Shown here: one piece after another, positions 1 to 8,009 of the stretch
Numbering within the stretch: position 1 is the first letter of the stretch
Layout: each line of letters opens with the position of its first letter
Assembly: GCF_030316135.1 (NCBI RefSeq)
Contig: NZ_CP128185.1
Location: 1,364,001 to 1,428,000 of the forward strand
Length of the DNA stretch: 64,000 nt
Direction of reading: 5' to 3'
Origin: Aliiglaciecola sp. LCG003
GTDB taxonomy: Bacteria > Pseudomonadota > Gammaproteobacteria > Enterobacterales > Alteromonadaceae
Program-made: the position numbers and the translations under genes
Notes under the pieces: generated by a model
The model's input: the letters and a program-made list of their open reading frames with translations, nothing else
What the model was told of the DNA's origin: nothing
Databases searched by the model: none

Positions 1-149
1 GGATCAACTATTTGTCCTGCATTGACGGTATTTGGATAATCGACTCCGACATAAGAAAGCAAGTGCAGGGTCCGGCCAGCCTCAGTAGAGGGGTTGGCCA
101 AACAAAATTGAGAAATTAATAGTAGAGTAAGCAGAAACAGGCGTGACAT
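1..149 (-). CDS. FTR1-family iron permease, N-terminal fragment
   Basis: The gene runs off the left edge; only about 49 codons are present. It starts at the ATG complementary to 147-149, behind a good AGGAAG ribosome binding site. The first 18 residues (MSRLFLLTLLLISQFCLA) form a clear signal peptide. They are followed by RTLHLLSYVGVDYPNTVNAG, which matches from memory the LHLLDYIAVDYP-type start of the periplasmic region of bacterial FTR1 iron permeases. Those proteins import ferrous/ferric iron across the inner membrane. A Fur-box-like palindrome lies about 75 bases upstream, which supports an iron-related role. The transmembrane part with the iron-binding REGLE motifs is outside the window, so the call rests on a short segment. 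Confidence 0.6.
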   Translation of the reverse strand, partial: MSRLFLLTLLLISQFCLANPSTEAGRTLHLLSYVGVDYPNTVNAGQIVD

Positions 150-221
150 TACAACTTCCTAGAGAATAAATAGTAAAATTATCAGCCTACAGGCTACGCA
201 AAACTCAAATGAAAATCCAGA

Positions 222-243
222 TGTAAATGATACTCATTTGTAA
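222..243 (-). promoter_or_regulatory. Fur-box-like palindrome
   Basis: AAATGA-TAC-TCATTT at 225-239 is a perfect 6+6 inverted repeat. It closely matches the core of the Fur consensus (AATGATAATCATT). It sits upstream of the iron-permease start, where iron-dependent repression would act. Inferred from sequence only. Confidence 0.6.
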
Positions 244-363
244 TTAAGTGTATTTGCACCGTTAAAATTACGCCTAGTTGCCTTGGCGTAACAAATATAG
301 CTAGATGTTAAACAGTAGGGAATTTATCACTAAGCAAGCGAAGGCTCGCCGTGTGAGTAAAAA

Positions 364-440
364 TGGCGTCCCCTGCTGGATTCGAACCAGCGGCCTCACC
401 CTTAGGAGGGGTGCGCTCTATCCAGCTGAGCTAAGGGGAC
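364..440 (-). tRNA. tRNA-Arg(CCT)
   Basis: The complement folds as a complete tRNA. The acceptor stem GTCCCCT pairs with AGGGGAC. The D-arm contains AGCTCAGCTGG, the anticodon stem CACCC/GGGTG encloses loop CTCCTAA (anticodon CCT, reading AGG), and the T-arm contains GGTTCGAATCC. CCA is encoded at 364-366 and is followed by a T run in the direction of transcription, a likely terminator. Confidence 0.96.
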
Positions 441-552
441 TTTTGCACGTCATTTTGGGTCGCCTATGCTAAGGTATTTTTTAGGTGCTGTCATTTTGCT
501 TTTAAGTACAATTGGTAAATCAGTTGCAATGCGCGCCAAATAGACTCTCATG

Positions 553-1743
553 CTACCGGCGTGAGACAAAGTCGTTTGCTTGTATGTTCCCTAGATAGCT
601 ACCGTCTACGGCAATAGCCATTGCACTTTCTGGGAATATCTCTGACACTCTGACCACAGCCGGATGCAAGCGAAATTGTGCATGGACTTGACCCGCGGTA
701 TCGTGAAATTGTGATACTTGAAATAAGGTAAGTTCGTCGCCTGTTTTAACGCCTTGATTGAGGCCAAGATTGAGTCTTAGAATTTCTCCGTTAACTTCAA
801 GAATTCGACCGTAAGCGGGTAAGCAGGCTAAGGTTTCGTCGACATTTTGAACTACATCCTGCAACACTTCTTTGATCAGCTTGCCATAAGAACTGGCCCA
901 CAAGGCTTGGCTGTTTACATCTACTTGTTGGTGAATATCAAAGTCCCACACTGAGGCGACGTTATAGTATTTCTGCCACACCAAGGCGCCCGTGTAGCCG
1001 TCATAGAGTGCACTTTGGTATGCAAAATTGCGCATGGTGTCAGAGGATTGCCAGAACTGCCAAGACGACTGCTTGGTTTGTTCGGTACTGATGTCTTCGA
1101 TACTTCCAATCAATAGGTACTGGCTACCACTTTTGCGCGCTAAAATTGTTGCGTCAATATCTGAGGTATTATTCGAATATTGATGATAGAAGGGCAGGAC
1201 GGTTTTTATTTTCGAATTGTGGGCATACTCAGTAAAACTATGATCAAGCATATTGGCTAATTTCATACCAATATCAAAAATGCCTCCTGTTGTGGCCTGA
1301 GCTCGATTGCGCAGTGGCTGCCAGGTAGTGGCGATCGTTTTACTGTAATCTCCTGCACGGCAGCTATGTTGTTGGGAAAATATGTCAGCACGAATAGATA
1401 CTGTAATTATGCCATCAGAATGTACTTCGTCGATCAATTCTAAACTATTTACTTCGCCAGAAGAGCGTATCTCCAGCTCGTCATTTTTTAGCAGGCCATT
1501 GGCCATTTTTTGCACGCTGCGCACTGAGGCGCCAGCAAATAATAATGCTTGTTTAATTGCTTCTTGGGTGGCATTTTGCCGCGCCAATTCAATATTGCCG
1601 TCATAAATTGCCGCCTGGCCGCTAGATTCAAACCACGCAGCGTTAGCTCCTGCGTTCATTATCAGCACGAAAGCTGCCAAGCTACATTTTAGTTTGTATC
1701 GGTAGAGGACAATTTTTGATAAAGATTTACGCAATCTGTTCAT
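553..1743 (-). CDS. flgT: FlgT, flagellar H-ring assembly protein
   Basis: FlgT (396 aa) is a periplasmic protein that in Vibrio forms the H-ring around the LP ring and helps hold the stator. The first ~35 residues are a long signal peptide (SLAAFVLIMNAGANA, then AWFESSG). The mature start and the following segment (AAIYDGNIELARQNATQEAIKQAL) are typical of the FlgT N-terminal domain. The C-terminal third (VNGEILRLNLGLNQGVKTGDELTLF) resembles the FlgT C-terminal beta domain. It is divergent from flgP, the usual Vibrio/Alteromonas neighbourhood. The basic n-region before the hydrophobic core is long, so a later start is possible, but no better placed ATG with a ribosome site is evident. Confidence 0.93.
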   Translation of the reverse strand: MNRLRKSLSKIVLYRYKLKCSLAAFVLIMNAGANAAWFESSGQAAIYDGNIELARQNATQEAIKQALLFAGASVRSVQKMANGLLKNDELEIRSSGEVNSLELIDEVHSDGIITVSIRADIFSQQHSCRAGDYSKTIATTWQPLRNRAQATTGGIFDIGMKLANMLDHSFTEYAHNSKIKTVLPFYHQYSNNTSDIDATILARKSGSQYLLIGSIEDISTEQTKQSSWQFWQSSDTMRNFAYQSALYDGYTGALVWQKYYNVASVWDFDIHQQVDVNSQALWASSYGKLIKEVLQDVVQNVDETLACLPAYGRILEVNGEILRLNLGLNQGVKTGDELTLFQVSQFHDTAGQVHAQFRLHPAVVRVSEIFPESAMAIAVDGSYLGNIQANDFVSRR

Positions 1744-2136
1744 TGCACCATCACTAGTTAACGTTTAAGTTCGCAGGCAAATCAGGGGAGGGGCCGATTA
1801 CAGTCCATTTTCCAACCTTTGCCGATTATGATTTATGGCCTCATAACAAATACTGCTAACAGATTTATCATTTAACGCTTATCAGGTTATGCATCTTCCG
1901 TACCTATTTGGCAATAATCAGATTGATATAAAAGGCCAGCTCAACTACATTGACTATCGATACGGAATGATTATTGCTAGCTAAGAAGTAAGTTGAAATA
2001 GAGTAGGCTAGGGATCAGTTTAATTGATCTTGGCCCCAATAGCTTGTGGAGAGTAACGACGAACCGAGTTACTTGGGTTAGATATCGAGATGGTGAATTG
2101 TTACCACCTGTTTAGTGGTATTTATAGGAGACAAAA
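1744..2136. other. Divergent flgT/flgP intergenic region
   Basis: About 390 bases without a gene, holding the divergent control region for flgT and flgP. No convincing sigma-54 (GG-N10-GC with TGGCA/TTGC) or sigma-28 site could be matched for either gene. The flgP ribosome site is TAGGAG at about 2124. flgO, which precedes flgP in Vibrio, is not here. Confidence 0.6.
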
Positions 2137-2601
2137 ATGAAATTGGCTTATGTTGTGATGCTTGGGGTAACTGTGCTTACTGTTAGTGCCTGCCAGAATG
2201 TATTTGATAAACAACTCGAATGGGAAACCATTGAGCCAGATACTTATCCGGTGATCCGTTCTATCGGCTATGCTCCTATCAATGCGCAGCAAGGAGAAAA
2301 TAGGTCATCAAAAATGTTGATGGCACTAAAAGCATCTAAACTAGACGCTTACCGGGAATTGACTGAGCAAGTATACGGACAGAAAATTGACGGTAATCAA
2401 TCTCTAGCCAATCTAGTAGTAACAGATACGAAATTGAAATCCACTGTACAAGGCGTCATAAGGGGGGCACGTGTAGTCAAAAGTTATCCAGTCGGTGAAG
2501 ACTCGTATGCTACTGAATTAGAACTAGACTTTGCCTTGGTGCATGACATATACCTAAGTACTGCTAAGCCCAAACAAGTTAAAAAAGTACGCTACTACTA
2601 A
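2137..2601 (+). CDS. flgP: FlgP, outer-membrane flagellar lipoprotein
   Basis: FlgP (154 aa) is an outer-membrane lipoprotein of the LPP20 family. It is needed for motility and, in Vibrio, for the outer part of the flagellar basal structure. A lipoprotein signal peptide ends in the lipobox VSAC, with the lipidated Cys at residue 19. The body (SIGYAPINAQQGENRSSKMLMALKASKLDAYRELTEQ is the diagnostic region, around residues 44-80) is the conserved FlgP/LPP20 segment. It follows a TAGGAG ribosome site and is convergent with flgN, 85 bases away. Length is close to that of Vibrio FlgP. Confidence 0.9.
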   Translation: MKLAYVVMLGVTVLTVSACQNVFDKQLEWETIEPDTYPVIRSIGYAPINAQQGENRSSKMLMALKASKLDAYRELTEQVYGQKIDGNQSLANLVVTDTKLKSTVQGVIRGARVVKSYPVGEDSYATELELDFALVHDIYLSTAKPKQVKKVRYY

Positions 2602-2686
2602 ATTGGCATAGTGGTAATGACTCACCGCACAGCGGTCCTCACTCTACTTACTCAATACAGCTAAGCTGAAATACTATTGTTGTGGC

Positions 2687-3112
2687 TCAAGCACTAACAC
2701 TTTTACTTGAGTTTCCACCCTTTGGTTTACCACTTTTGTCATAAGTCATGCTCTCTTTAGCGCGCGACTCAAGTAATAATGAGCGTAAGTGTTCAAGGCG
2801 CAACTGTCCTTGCTCTACAGCTTTTTGATTGATTTCTGTTCTAAATTTACATTGGGATAGATTAAGATTGATTTGCTTGAATAACTCGATGACTTGCGCA
2901 TTTTGCATTGGGTCTTCAGCAAGCTCAAAAGCACTTTCAACGGCTTTATCAGTCACCGAAATCTGCTCTAACAACTCGGTCTTATCATTGATGACATGGA
3001 TTAGTGCTTCCGCGTCGCGGCTGCTGATCAGATGTAACTCTGAATCAAGCAGTTCGATGAGTTGGTCGAAGTGACCTTTTTGTTTTTCGAGAATAGATAT
3101 GAGGTTTTTCAT
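2687..3112 (-). CDS. flgN: FlgN, export chaperone for FlgK/FlgL
   Basis: A small, highly charged, all-helical protein (141 aa) of the FlgN family. In the cytoplasm FlgN keeps the hook-filament junction proteins FlgK and FlgL soluble and delivers them to the export gate. Heptad-like leucines run through residues 1-115 and the C-terminus (SGKPKGGNSSKSVSA) is disordered. It is last in the complement-strand operon flgA-flgM-flgN, starting about 53 bases after flgM. Sequence conservation in this family is low, so the call relies on position as well as on the N-terminus. Confidence 0.85.
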   Translation of the reverse strand: MKNLISILEKQKGHFDQLIELLDSELHLISSRDAEALIHVINDKTELLEQISVTDKAVESAFELAEDPMQNAQVIELFKQINLNLSQCKFRTEINQKAVEQGQLRLEHLRSLLLESRAKESMTYDKSGKPKGGNSSKSVSA

Positions 3113-3165
3113 TTAGCTTTGCTTTTGTTATCGGAAGCTAAATGATAGATGGCATCATCAAGTAT

Positions 3166-3498
3166 TTAACTCTTAATGCCAAATATCTGTGCTTCGAGTG
3201 TGCTAATTTTTTGTGCTAAAACTTCTGGGTTAACACGGTACTCACCATTCTGGATGGCTTTTTTCAATTTGTCGACTTTTTCCTGATTGACAGGCGTATC
3301 ATTAGCTTTCTTCTGCACCTGGCTTAACTGCTGGGCAGATTGAGTCAAGGAAACTGAATCTTGCCTTGGCGCGCTGCTCACTTTAGCTTGCTCAGCTGAA
3401 GATTGCGCGGCCGATTGATTTTGGGCTTGTTGTTGATTAACCCTTTGATTGTCTAATTGCGGTTTTTGATTTCCGCCATTTATATTATTAACTGCCAT
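3166..3498 (-). CDS. flgM: FlgM, anti-sigma-28 factor
   Basis: FlgM (110 aa) binds sigma-28 (FliA) and holds flagellin transcription off until the hook is finished and FlgM is exported. The first ~50 residues are Gln/Asn/Ser-rich and disordered. The sigma-binding C-terminal part carries DSVSLTQSAQQLSQVQKK and VDKLKKAIQNGEYRVNPEVLAQKI, the classic FlgM signature. It lies between flgA and flgN and has its own sigma-28 promoter in the 152-base gap after flgA, so it can be made both from the flgA operon and late. Confidence 0.93.
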   Translation of the reverse strand: MAVNNINGGNQKPQLDNQRVNQQQAQNQSAAQSSAEQAKVSSAPRQDSVSLTQSAQQLSQVQKKANDTPVNQEKVDKLKKAIQNGEYRVNPEVLAQKISTLEAQIFGIKS

Positions 3499-3532
3499 AA
3501 AAACCTCGACTACCTATTATTCCTCAAAAGTT

Positions 3533-3559
3533 GTATCGGCTGCTTCAACGAAATCTTTA
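3533..3559 (-). promoter_or_regulatory. sigma-28 promoter for flgM
   Basis: On the complement strand, TAAA (3556-3559), a 15-base spacer and GCCGATAC (3533-3540) match the FliA consensus TAAA-N15-GCCGATAA in all but one base. It lies 35 bases upstream of the flgM start. Confidence 0.85.
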
Positions 3560-3650
3560 GTTAAAATCACAAATAAATATGACTATTTTGCTAAAGCAGG
3601 GTACAGCAGTATCTAACAATTCAGATGTACCTGATTATATGCTATTTTTA

Positions 3651-4382
3651 TTAAATCTGCACTTCTACCTGATGGGTATCTACAACTTGTGCATGGACCA
3701 TTTTATTCGAATTAACATTCTTAACCGCAATGGTATCACCAATGTTTCCATCTTGTTGAGCAATACCTGTGGTTTTAATATTAACGCCTCCTGCATTGGC
3801 TGTTATCAGGATGTTGTCGCCTTTACAGACAAAGCACAACTGGCCAGGTACAACAGGTTGTCCAGCCCTAGAGCGTTTCTTCATCCGCGCTCCCACAACC
3901 GCGTTAGTATCAGCAAAGGTACTGGTGCGAATGAGGTTCTTATCCATCATGACCACACCCACGTGTTGCGATGAGATAATGGTGCCAGGGCCAACTGCAC
4001 GAGTTAGCACTACTACATGTTGCATTCTGGATGCTTTGACAATTAAGTATAAATACCAATCAGTATTCGGGCAACTGGCGCGAACGGTAATATTAGTTTG
4101 TTCCAAGGCCTCGTCACTTGCATGTAGCTTAAGGGGAACAGAACACGTTGGAATGACTAGACGAGGATCTAACTCGGACGCTTTGACCACTAATTCACTT
4201 AGTTCATCTGCAGTTTGATAAGACAATTTGTCCGAAACATATTTTTCCACACTTTCAATAAGTTCGGTTCGTGCTAAATTAATATTCTGGCTAGCCGTTA
4301 CAGTGGCAGAGCTGAAAAATGCCATTAAACAGTAAAAAGAGAGAAAAATAGGTGTTCTGGAAGGATTAAGTAATTTTTTCAT
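3651..4382 (-). CDS. flgA: FlgA, P-ring assembly chaperone
   Basis: FlgA (243 aa) is the periplasmic chaperone that lets FlgI assemble into the P ring. It has a signal peptide over the first ~30 residues (IFLSFYCLMAFFSSATVTA), a middle domain and a C-terminal SAF domain (from about residue 125). The SAF domain includes RAVGPGTIISSQHVGVVMMD and RSRAGQPVVPGQL, both conserved in FlgA. It is the first gene of the flgA-flgM-flgN operon, divergent from cheV, and has a strong sigma-54 site 130 bases upstream. Confidence 0.95.
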   Translation of the reverse strand: MKKLLNPSRTPIFLSFYCLMAFFSSATVTASQNINLARTELIESVEKYVSDKLSYQTADELSELVVKASELDPRLVIPTCSVPLKLHASDEALEQTNITVRASCPNTDWYLYLIVKASRMQHVVVLTRAVGPGTIISSQHVGVVMMDKNLIRTSTFADTNAVVGARMKKRSRAGQPVVPGQLCFVCKGDNILITANAGGVNIKTTGIAQQDGNIGDTIAVKNVNSNKMVHAQVVDTHQVEVQI

Positions 4383-4494
4383 GTTCAGTTGCCACCATTT
4401 TGTCTATGCTTAGTTTTCTATCTTAATAACTGTTGTTTGCGTCAAAAAACCGGCACAAAACAACTGTTCTGGTACATAAGCGTGTATACCGTCA

Positions 4495-4500
4495 TATAAT
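4495..4500 (+). promoter_or_regulatory. Possible sigma-70 -10 box for cheV
   Basis: A perfect TATAAT at 4495-4500 sits 54 bases before cheV, but no good -35 hexamer lies 16-18 bases upstream. No sigma-54 site faces cheV. Weak support. Confidence 0.3.
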
Positions 4501-4512
4501 GTGATCAAGTAA

Positions 4513-4528
4513 CGCAATATTTGTGCCT
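4513..4528 (-). promoter_or_regulatory. sigma-54 promoter for flgA-flgM-flgN
   Basis: The complement reads AGGCACAAATATTGCG: GG-N10-GC with the -24 GGCAC and -12 TTGC elements intact. It points at flgA and leaves a leader of roughly 115-120 bases. Confidence 0.85.
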
Positions 4529-4553
4529 AATTTATTTTTATTTGGGGTGATGT

Positions 4554-5480
4554 ATGTCAGGAATTCTTGACTCAGTTAATCAACGAACACAGCTAGTTGG
4601 ACAGAACCGTTTAGAGCTGTTGCTATTTAAGCTAAATGGCAGACAACGTTTTGGTATTAATGTGTTTAAAGTGCGTGAGGTGCTGCAGTGCCCTCCGTTA
4701 ACCTCTATTCCCAAACAAAATAAATTAGTCAGAGGGGTTGCACACATTCGAGGGCAAACCATCTCAGTCATTGATTTGAGTATGGCTACCGGTGGCCGCA
4801 AAATTGAAGATGTTAGTAATGCTTTTATCGTCATTGCTGAATACAATCGTTCGGTGCAGGGCTTCTTGGTTGGTTCAGTTGAGCGAATTATCAATACCAA
4901 TTGGGATGCAATCATGCCTCCCCCGCAAGGAACCGGTAAAGCAAGTTATTTGACAGCGGTTACAGAAGTCGAAAATGAACTAATTGAAATTCTTGATGTG
5001 GAAAAAATATTAAACGAAATTTCACCACTCAATGCCGAAGTCAGTAGTGAATTGGCCGGTGATTTAGATATTTCGAAAGAGAATATCACCAATAAGATAA
5101 TTTTTATCGCTGATGATTCTTCGGTAGCTAGAAATCAAGTCAAGAAAGCATTAACGGCTTTAGGACTGAATATTGAAGCCGCAAAAAATGGTCTTGAGGC
5201 GTTAAATCGTTTAAAAGAGATAGCCGCAGAAACGGGTGATGTTACCGATAAAGTAGGTGTTTTAGTCTCAGATATTGAAATGCCAGAGATGGACGGCTAT
5301 ACCTTAACCGCTGAGATTAAAAATACCCCTGAACTGCAAAAACTTAAGGTTGTATTACATACTTCACTGAGTGGTGTGTTTAATCAGGCTATGGTTAAGA
5401 AAGTCGGTGCAGATGATTTTATTGCTAAGTTTCATCCAGATGAATTGGCAAGTGCTGTTAAAAAATGGTTTGATAAATAA
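4554..5480 (+). CDS. cheV: CheV, CheW-receiver hybrid chemotaxis coupling protein
   Basis: A chemotaxis coupling protein (308 aa) linking receptors to CheA. Residues ~15-155 are a CheW domain (RFGINVFKVREVLQ, RGVAHIRGQTISVIDL). Residues ~180-305 are a response-regulator receiver domain with the acidic pair D187-D188, the predicted phosphorylated Asp240 in VSDIEMPEMDGYT, and a conserved Thr/Lys region near the end. This two-domain order defines CheV. It lies directly upstream of cheR with a 22-base gap, as in Vibrio, Shewanella and Alteromonas. Confidence 0.96.
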   Translation: MSGILDSVNQRTQLVGQNRLELLLFKLNGRQRFGINVFKVREVLQCPPLTSIPKQNKLVRGVAHIRGQTISVIDLSMATGGRKIEDVSNAFIVIAEYNRSVQGFLVGSVERIINTNWDAIMPPPQGTGKASYLTAVTEVENELIEILDVEKILNEISPLNAEVSSELAGDLDISKENITNKIIFIADDSSVARNQVKKALTALGLNIEAAKNGLEALNRLKEIAAETGDVTDKVGVLVSDIEMPEMDGYTLTAEIKNTPELQKLKVVLHTSLSGVFNQAMVKKVGADDFIAKFHPDELASAVKKWFDK

Positions 5481-5502
5481 ACCTTTAAATTGGATTTTTT
5501 GA

Positions 5503-6336
5503 TTGAACACTAACGAACTTTCACATCAAGACTTCGTTCAATTTGCACAATTTCTTGAACGTCAATGTGGCATTGTATTGAGCGAAAGCAAAGCTTATTT
5601 GGTTAAAAGTCGTTTGATGCCTTTGGTGCGTCAAGAGAATCAACAAGACTTGTCAGCAATGTTGAAGGCTGTTGTAACCGGGCGCAACAGCTTGTTACGC
5701 GAAAAAGTCATTGACGCTATGACAACCAATGAAACCCTTTGGTTCAGAGACAAATATCCATTCGAAATTTTAAGCAAAGATCTTTTTCAAAATCTAACTA
5801 GCCTCAATCGCAAAGTCAGAATATGGAGTGCCGCCTGCTCATCAGGTCAAGAGCCGTATTCTATTGCTATGTTGGTGCAAGAATACAAACGGCAAAATCC
5901 GCGAGCGTTTCCCGCTGGTGTTGAGATTGTTGCAACAGATATATCTGCTGATATGTTACAAAAAGCAAGATTGGCTCAATATGACGGATTGTCATTGGGC
6001 CGAGGTTTGCCAGATGATTTAAAACAGCGTTATTTTACCTCTCTAGACAATGGCAGTATGCAACTTGCTCGTGGAGTAAGTTCTCTAGTTAACTTTCAAG
6101 AGCTTAATCTACTGGGTAGTTTCGCCAACTTAGGCCGCTTCGACATTGTATTTTGCCGCAATGTATTGATTTACTTCTCTCAGCAAAATAAGCGGAAAAT
6201 ACTGCAACAAATTGCCGCCTCCCTGCAAGACAACGGTATATTGTTCCTCGGTGCGTCAGAATCCATCTCTGAAGTAACGGACCAATTTAGTATGATACGT
6301 AATAATCCCGGCTTGTATTATCAGAAAAAACCTTAG
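5503..6336 (+). CDS. cheR: CheR, chemotaxis receptor methyltransferase
   Basis: CheR (277 aa) methylates glutamates of chemoreceptors using S-adenosylmethionine. The N-terminal helical domain (ELSHQDFVQFAQFLERQCGI) is followed by the catalytic domain. That domain has the SAM-binding segment RIWSAACSSGQEPYSIAM and the FCRNVLIYF motif. The only sensible start is TTG at 5503, with GGA about 9 bases before it. No ATG gives the conserved N-terminus. Co-transcribed with cheV. Confidence 0.95.
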   Translation: MNTNELSHQDFVQFAQFLERQCGIVLSESKAYLVKSRLMPLVRQENQQDLSAMLKAVVTGRNSLLREKVIDAMTTNETLWFRDKYPFEILSKDLFQNLTSLNRKVRIWSAACSSGQEPYSIAMLVQEYKRQNPRAFPAGVEIVATDISADMLQKARLAQYDGLSLGRGLPDDLKQRYFTSLDNGSMQLARGVSSLVNFQELNLLGSFANLGRFDIVFCRNVLIYFSQQNKRKILQQIAASLQDNGILFLGASESISEVTDQFSMIRNNPGLYYQKKP

Positions 6337-6392
6337 AAATACAATGATTTAAATATTTCCTTCGCTTCACACCTCGCTGCGTCAATTTTTAT

Positions 6393-6408
6393 TGGCATAT
6401 AGATTGCT
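6393..6408 (+). promoter_or_regulatory. sigma-54 promoter for flgBCDE
   Basis: TGGCATATAGATTGCT fits TGGCA-N-TTGC with exact GG-N10-GC spacing, 39 bases before flgB. This is the expected class of promoter for rod/hook genes in polar-flagellate gammaproteobacteria. Confidence 0.88.
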
Positions 6409-6446
6409 AAACATTTACCAATGAAAGTAATCAATGCGAGCAGACA

Positions 6447-6851
6447 ATGGCAATCAGCTTAGATAAATTGGTGGGTTTGCACCACAAAGCAATGACAGTA
6501 CGGACCAATACGATGGAAGTCATTGCTGGCAACCTCGCTAATGCCAACACGCCTGGCTATAAAGCCCGGGGGATAGATTTCCAAAAAGCAATGCAATCCG
6601 CCCAGCATGATCGTCAGCAATCTATGTCTCGCACGCACGACAAGCATTTTGAAGGTCGTATGCAATCCCAAGCTCAACTCGAGTATCGTATCCCGCTACA
6701 AGCCGATACAGGCGATGGAAATACCGTCGAAGTGCAAGCAGAACGGAACAATTTTTTGGAAAACGGTATGCGCTATCAAGCAGGCATTCAGTTTTTAAAT
6801 GGAAAAATTAAAGGTATGAAAAAAGCGTTATCTGGAGGACAAGGGCAATGA
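6447..6851 (+). CDS. flgB: FlgB, proximal rod protein
   Basis: A rod subunit (134 aa) exported through the flagellar type III system. The N-terminal motif NLANANTPGYKARGIDFQ is the rod/hook family signature. The C-terminus (MRYQAGIQFLNGKIKGMKKAL) forms the second half of the coiled D0 helix pair. It begins the flgBCDE unit, 39 bases after a sigma-54 promoter, and its stop overlaps the flgC start by 4 bases (ATGA). Confidence 0.97.
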   Translation: MAISLDKLVGLHHKAMTVRTNTMEVIAGNLANANTPGYKARGIDFQKAMQSAQHDRQQSMSRTHDKHFEGRMQSQAQLEYRIPLQADTGDGNTVEVQAERNNFLENGMRYQAGIQFLNGKIKGMKKALSGGQGQ

Positions 6852-7270
6852 GTTTATTTAGGGTTATGGATATTGCTTCTACAGGCATGAGTGCAGAAAG
6901 CCTCAGGTTAAACACCACAGCCAGTAATATAGCAAATGCAAATAGTGTCAGCAGCAGTTACGACGAAACTTATAAAGCACGCCACCCGGTCTTCGCCGCT
7001 GAATTACAAAGAGCAACAGAAGGTGCGGCGCAAGGGGCTGGAGTACAGGTGCTAGGTGTAGTTGAAAGCCAGAAACCTTTGCAAATTGAATACAGCCCAG
7101 GTCATCCAATGGCCGATCAAAATGGCTATATATACAAGTCGAACGTCAATGTCGTCGAAGAAATGGCTGACATGATGTCTGCATCCAAAGCCTATGAAAC
7201 GAATGTGCAACTTGCAGATACAACCAAAAGAATATTCAGACGAGTGCTGCAATTAGGCCAAGGTCAATAA
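6848..7270 (+). CDS. flgC: FlgC, proximal rod protein
   Basis: A rod subunit (140 aa). It carries N-terminal LRLNTTASNIANANS and C-terminal VNVVEEMADMMSASKAYETNVQ, both typical of FlgC. It is translationally coupled to flgB and followed by flgD after 26 bases. Length is normal for the family. Confidence 0.97.
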   Translation: MSLFRVMDIASTGMSAESLRLNTTASNIANANSVSSSYDETYKARHPVFAAELQRATEGAAQGAGVQVLGVVESQKPLQIEYSPGHPMADQNGYIYKSNVNVVEEMADMMSASKAYETNVQLADTTKRIFRRVLQLGQGQ

Positions 7271-7296
7271 TTCACTGAATTAGTGAGGATAGTAAC

Positions 7297-7983
7297 GTGG
7301 ACGTAACAAAAAATACGGGTTTGGATCCAAACCTCTATCTGCAACCGGATGCGGTTCCAGTAGATGACGGCAGTAATCAAAGACTGTCCCAGGAAGACTT
7401 TTTTGCCATCTTGACCGAGCAGTTGGCAAATCAGGACCCGACCAAACCTGTGGATAATGATCAAATGGTTTCGCAAATGACCAGCTTTACTATCTCAGAA
7501 GGTATCACTGATTTAAATTCTAAGTTTGACGAATTTGCTACTTCGATGACTTCAAACCAAGCGCTGCAGGCCTCCAGTCTTATCGGTCAAGACGTGTTGC
7601 TAGCAGGGAATGTGGGCTACTTGAACAATGCCGGTGATGGTATCTCAGGTGTTGTCATCACGGATAAAACAACCCAAGAATTAGAGATAACCATTGAAAG
7701 CGAAATAGGTGAGGTGATTAAAACCATCTCTGCAGGCATACAGTCAGCTGGCAATATTGAGTTTAATTGGGATGGTACTGATGCAAACGGCAATGTTTTG
7801 CCTGCTGGCAACTATGTTGTTAGAGCACAAGGTATCCAGTTAGGTGAATCAACCACCTTACCTACAGCGATCAATCGCAATGTAGATAGTGTCAGTCTGG
7901 CAGGCAATAACAACGGTGTCATTTTAAATTTGGATGGCGAAACAAGTGTTAATTTGAGTGAAGTCATTCAAATCGGCGGGTAA
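7297..7983 (+). CDS. flgD: FlgD, hook cap / scaffolding protein
   Basis: FlgD (228 aa) caps the growing hook and is lost at completion. The N-terminal region (LSQEDFFAILTEQLANQDP) is conserved. The C-terminal half carries FLGD Ig-like/Tudor-like domains (SAGNIEFNWDGTDANGNVLPAG region, near residues 145-170). It starts at GTG 7297, preceded by a GTGAGGA ribosome site, because no in-frame ATG lies near the conserved beginning. Confidence 0.95.
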   Translation: MDVTKNTGLDPNLYLQPDAVPVDDGSNQRLSQEDFFAILTEQLANQDPTKPVDNDQMVSQMTSFTISEGITDLNSKFDEFATSMTSNQALQASSLIGQDVLLAGNVGYLNNAGDGISGVVITDKTTQELEITIESEIGEVIKTISAGIQSAGNIEFNWDGTDANGNVLPAGNYVVRAQGIQLGESTTLPTAINRNVDSVSLAGNNNGVILNLDGETSVNLSEVIQIGG

Positions 7984-8009
7984 CCCCAAAAGTTTTAGGA
8001 GAGTAGATA

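Noticed and set aside
1792-1807. GG-N10-GC spacing (TGGACTGTAATCGGCC on complement) upstream of flgT
   Set aside because: Spacing fits sigma-54 but the -24 (GGAC) and -12 (CGGC) elements do not.
2602-2686. Hidden flgO next to flgP
   Set aside because: The 85-base gap is too small, and the region before flgP has no frame resembling FlgO.
3579-4218. Open frames antisense to flgA
   Set aside because: Lie opposite a clearly coding flgA with signal peptide and SAF domain; no ribosome sites or recognisable domains.
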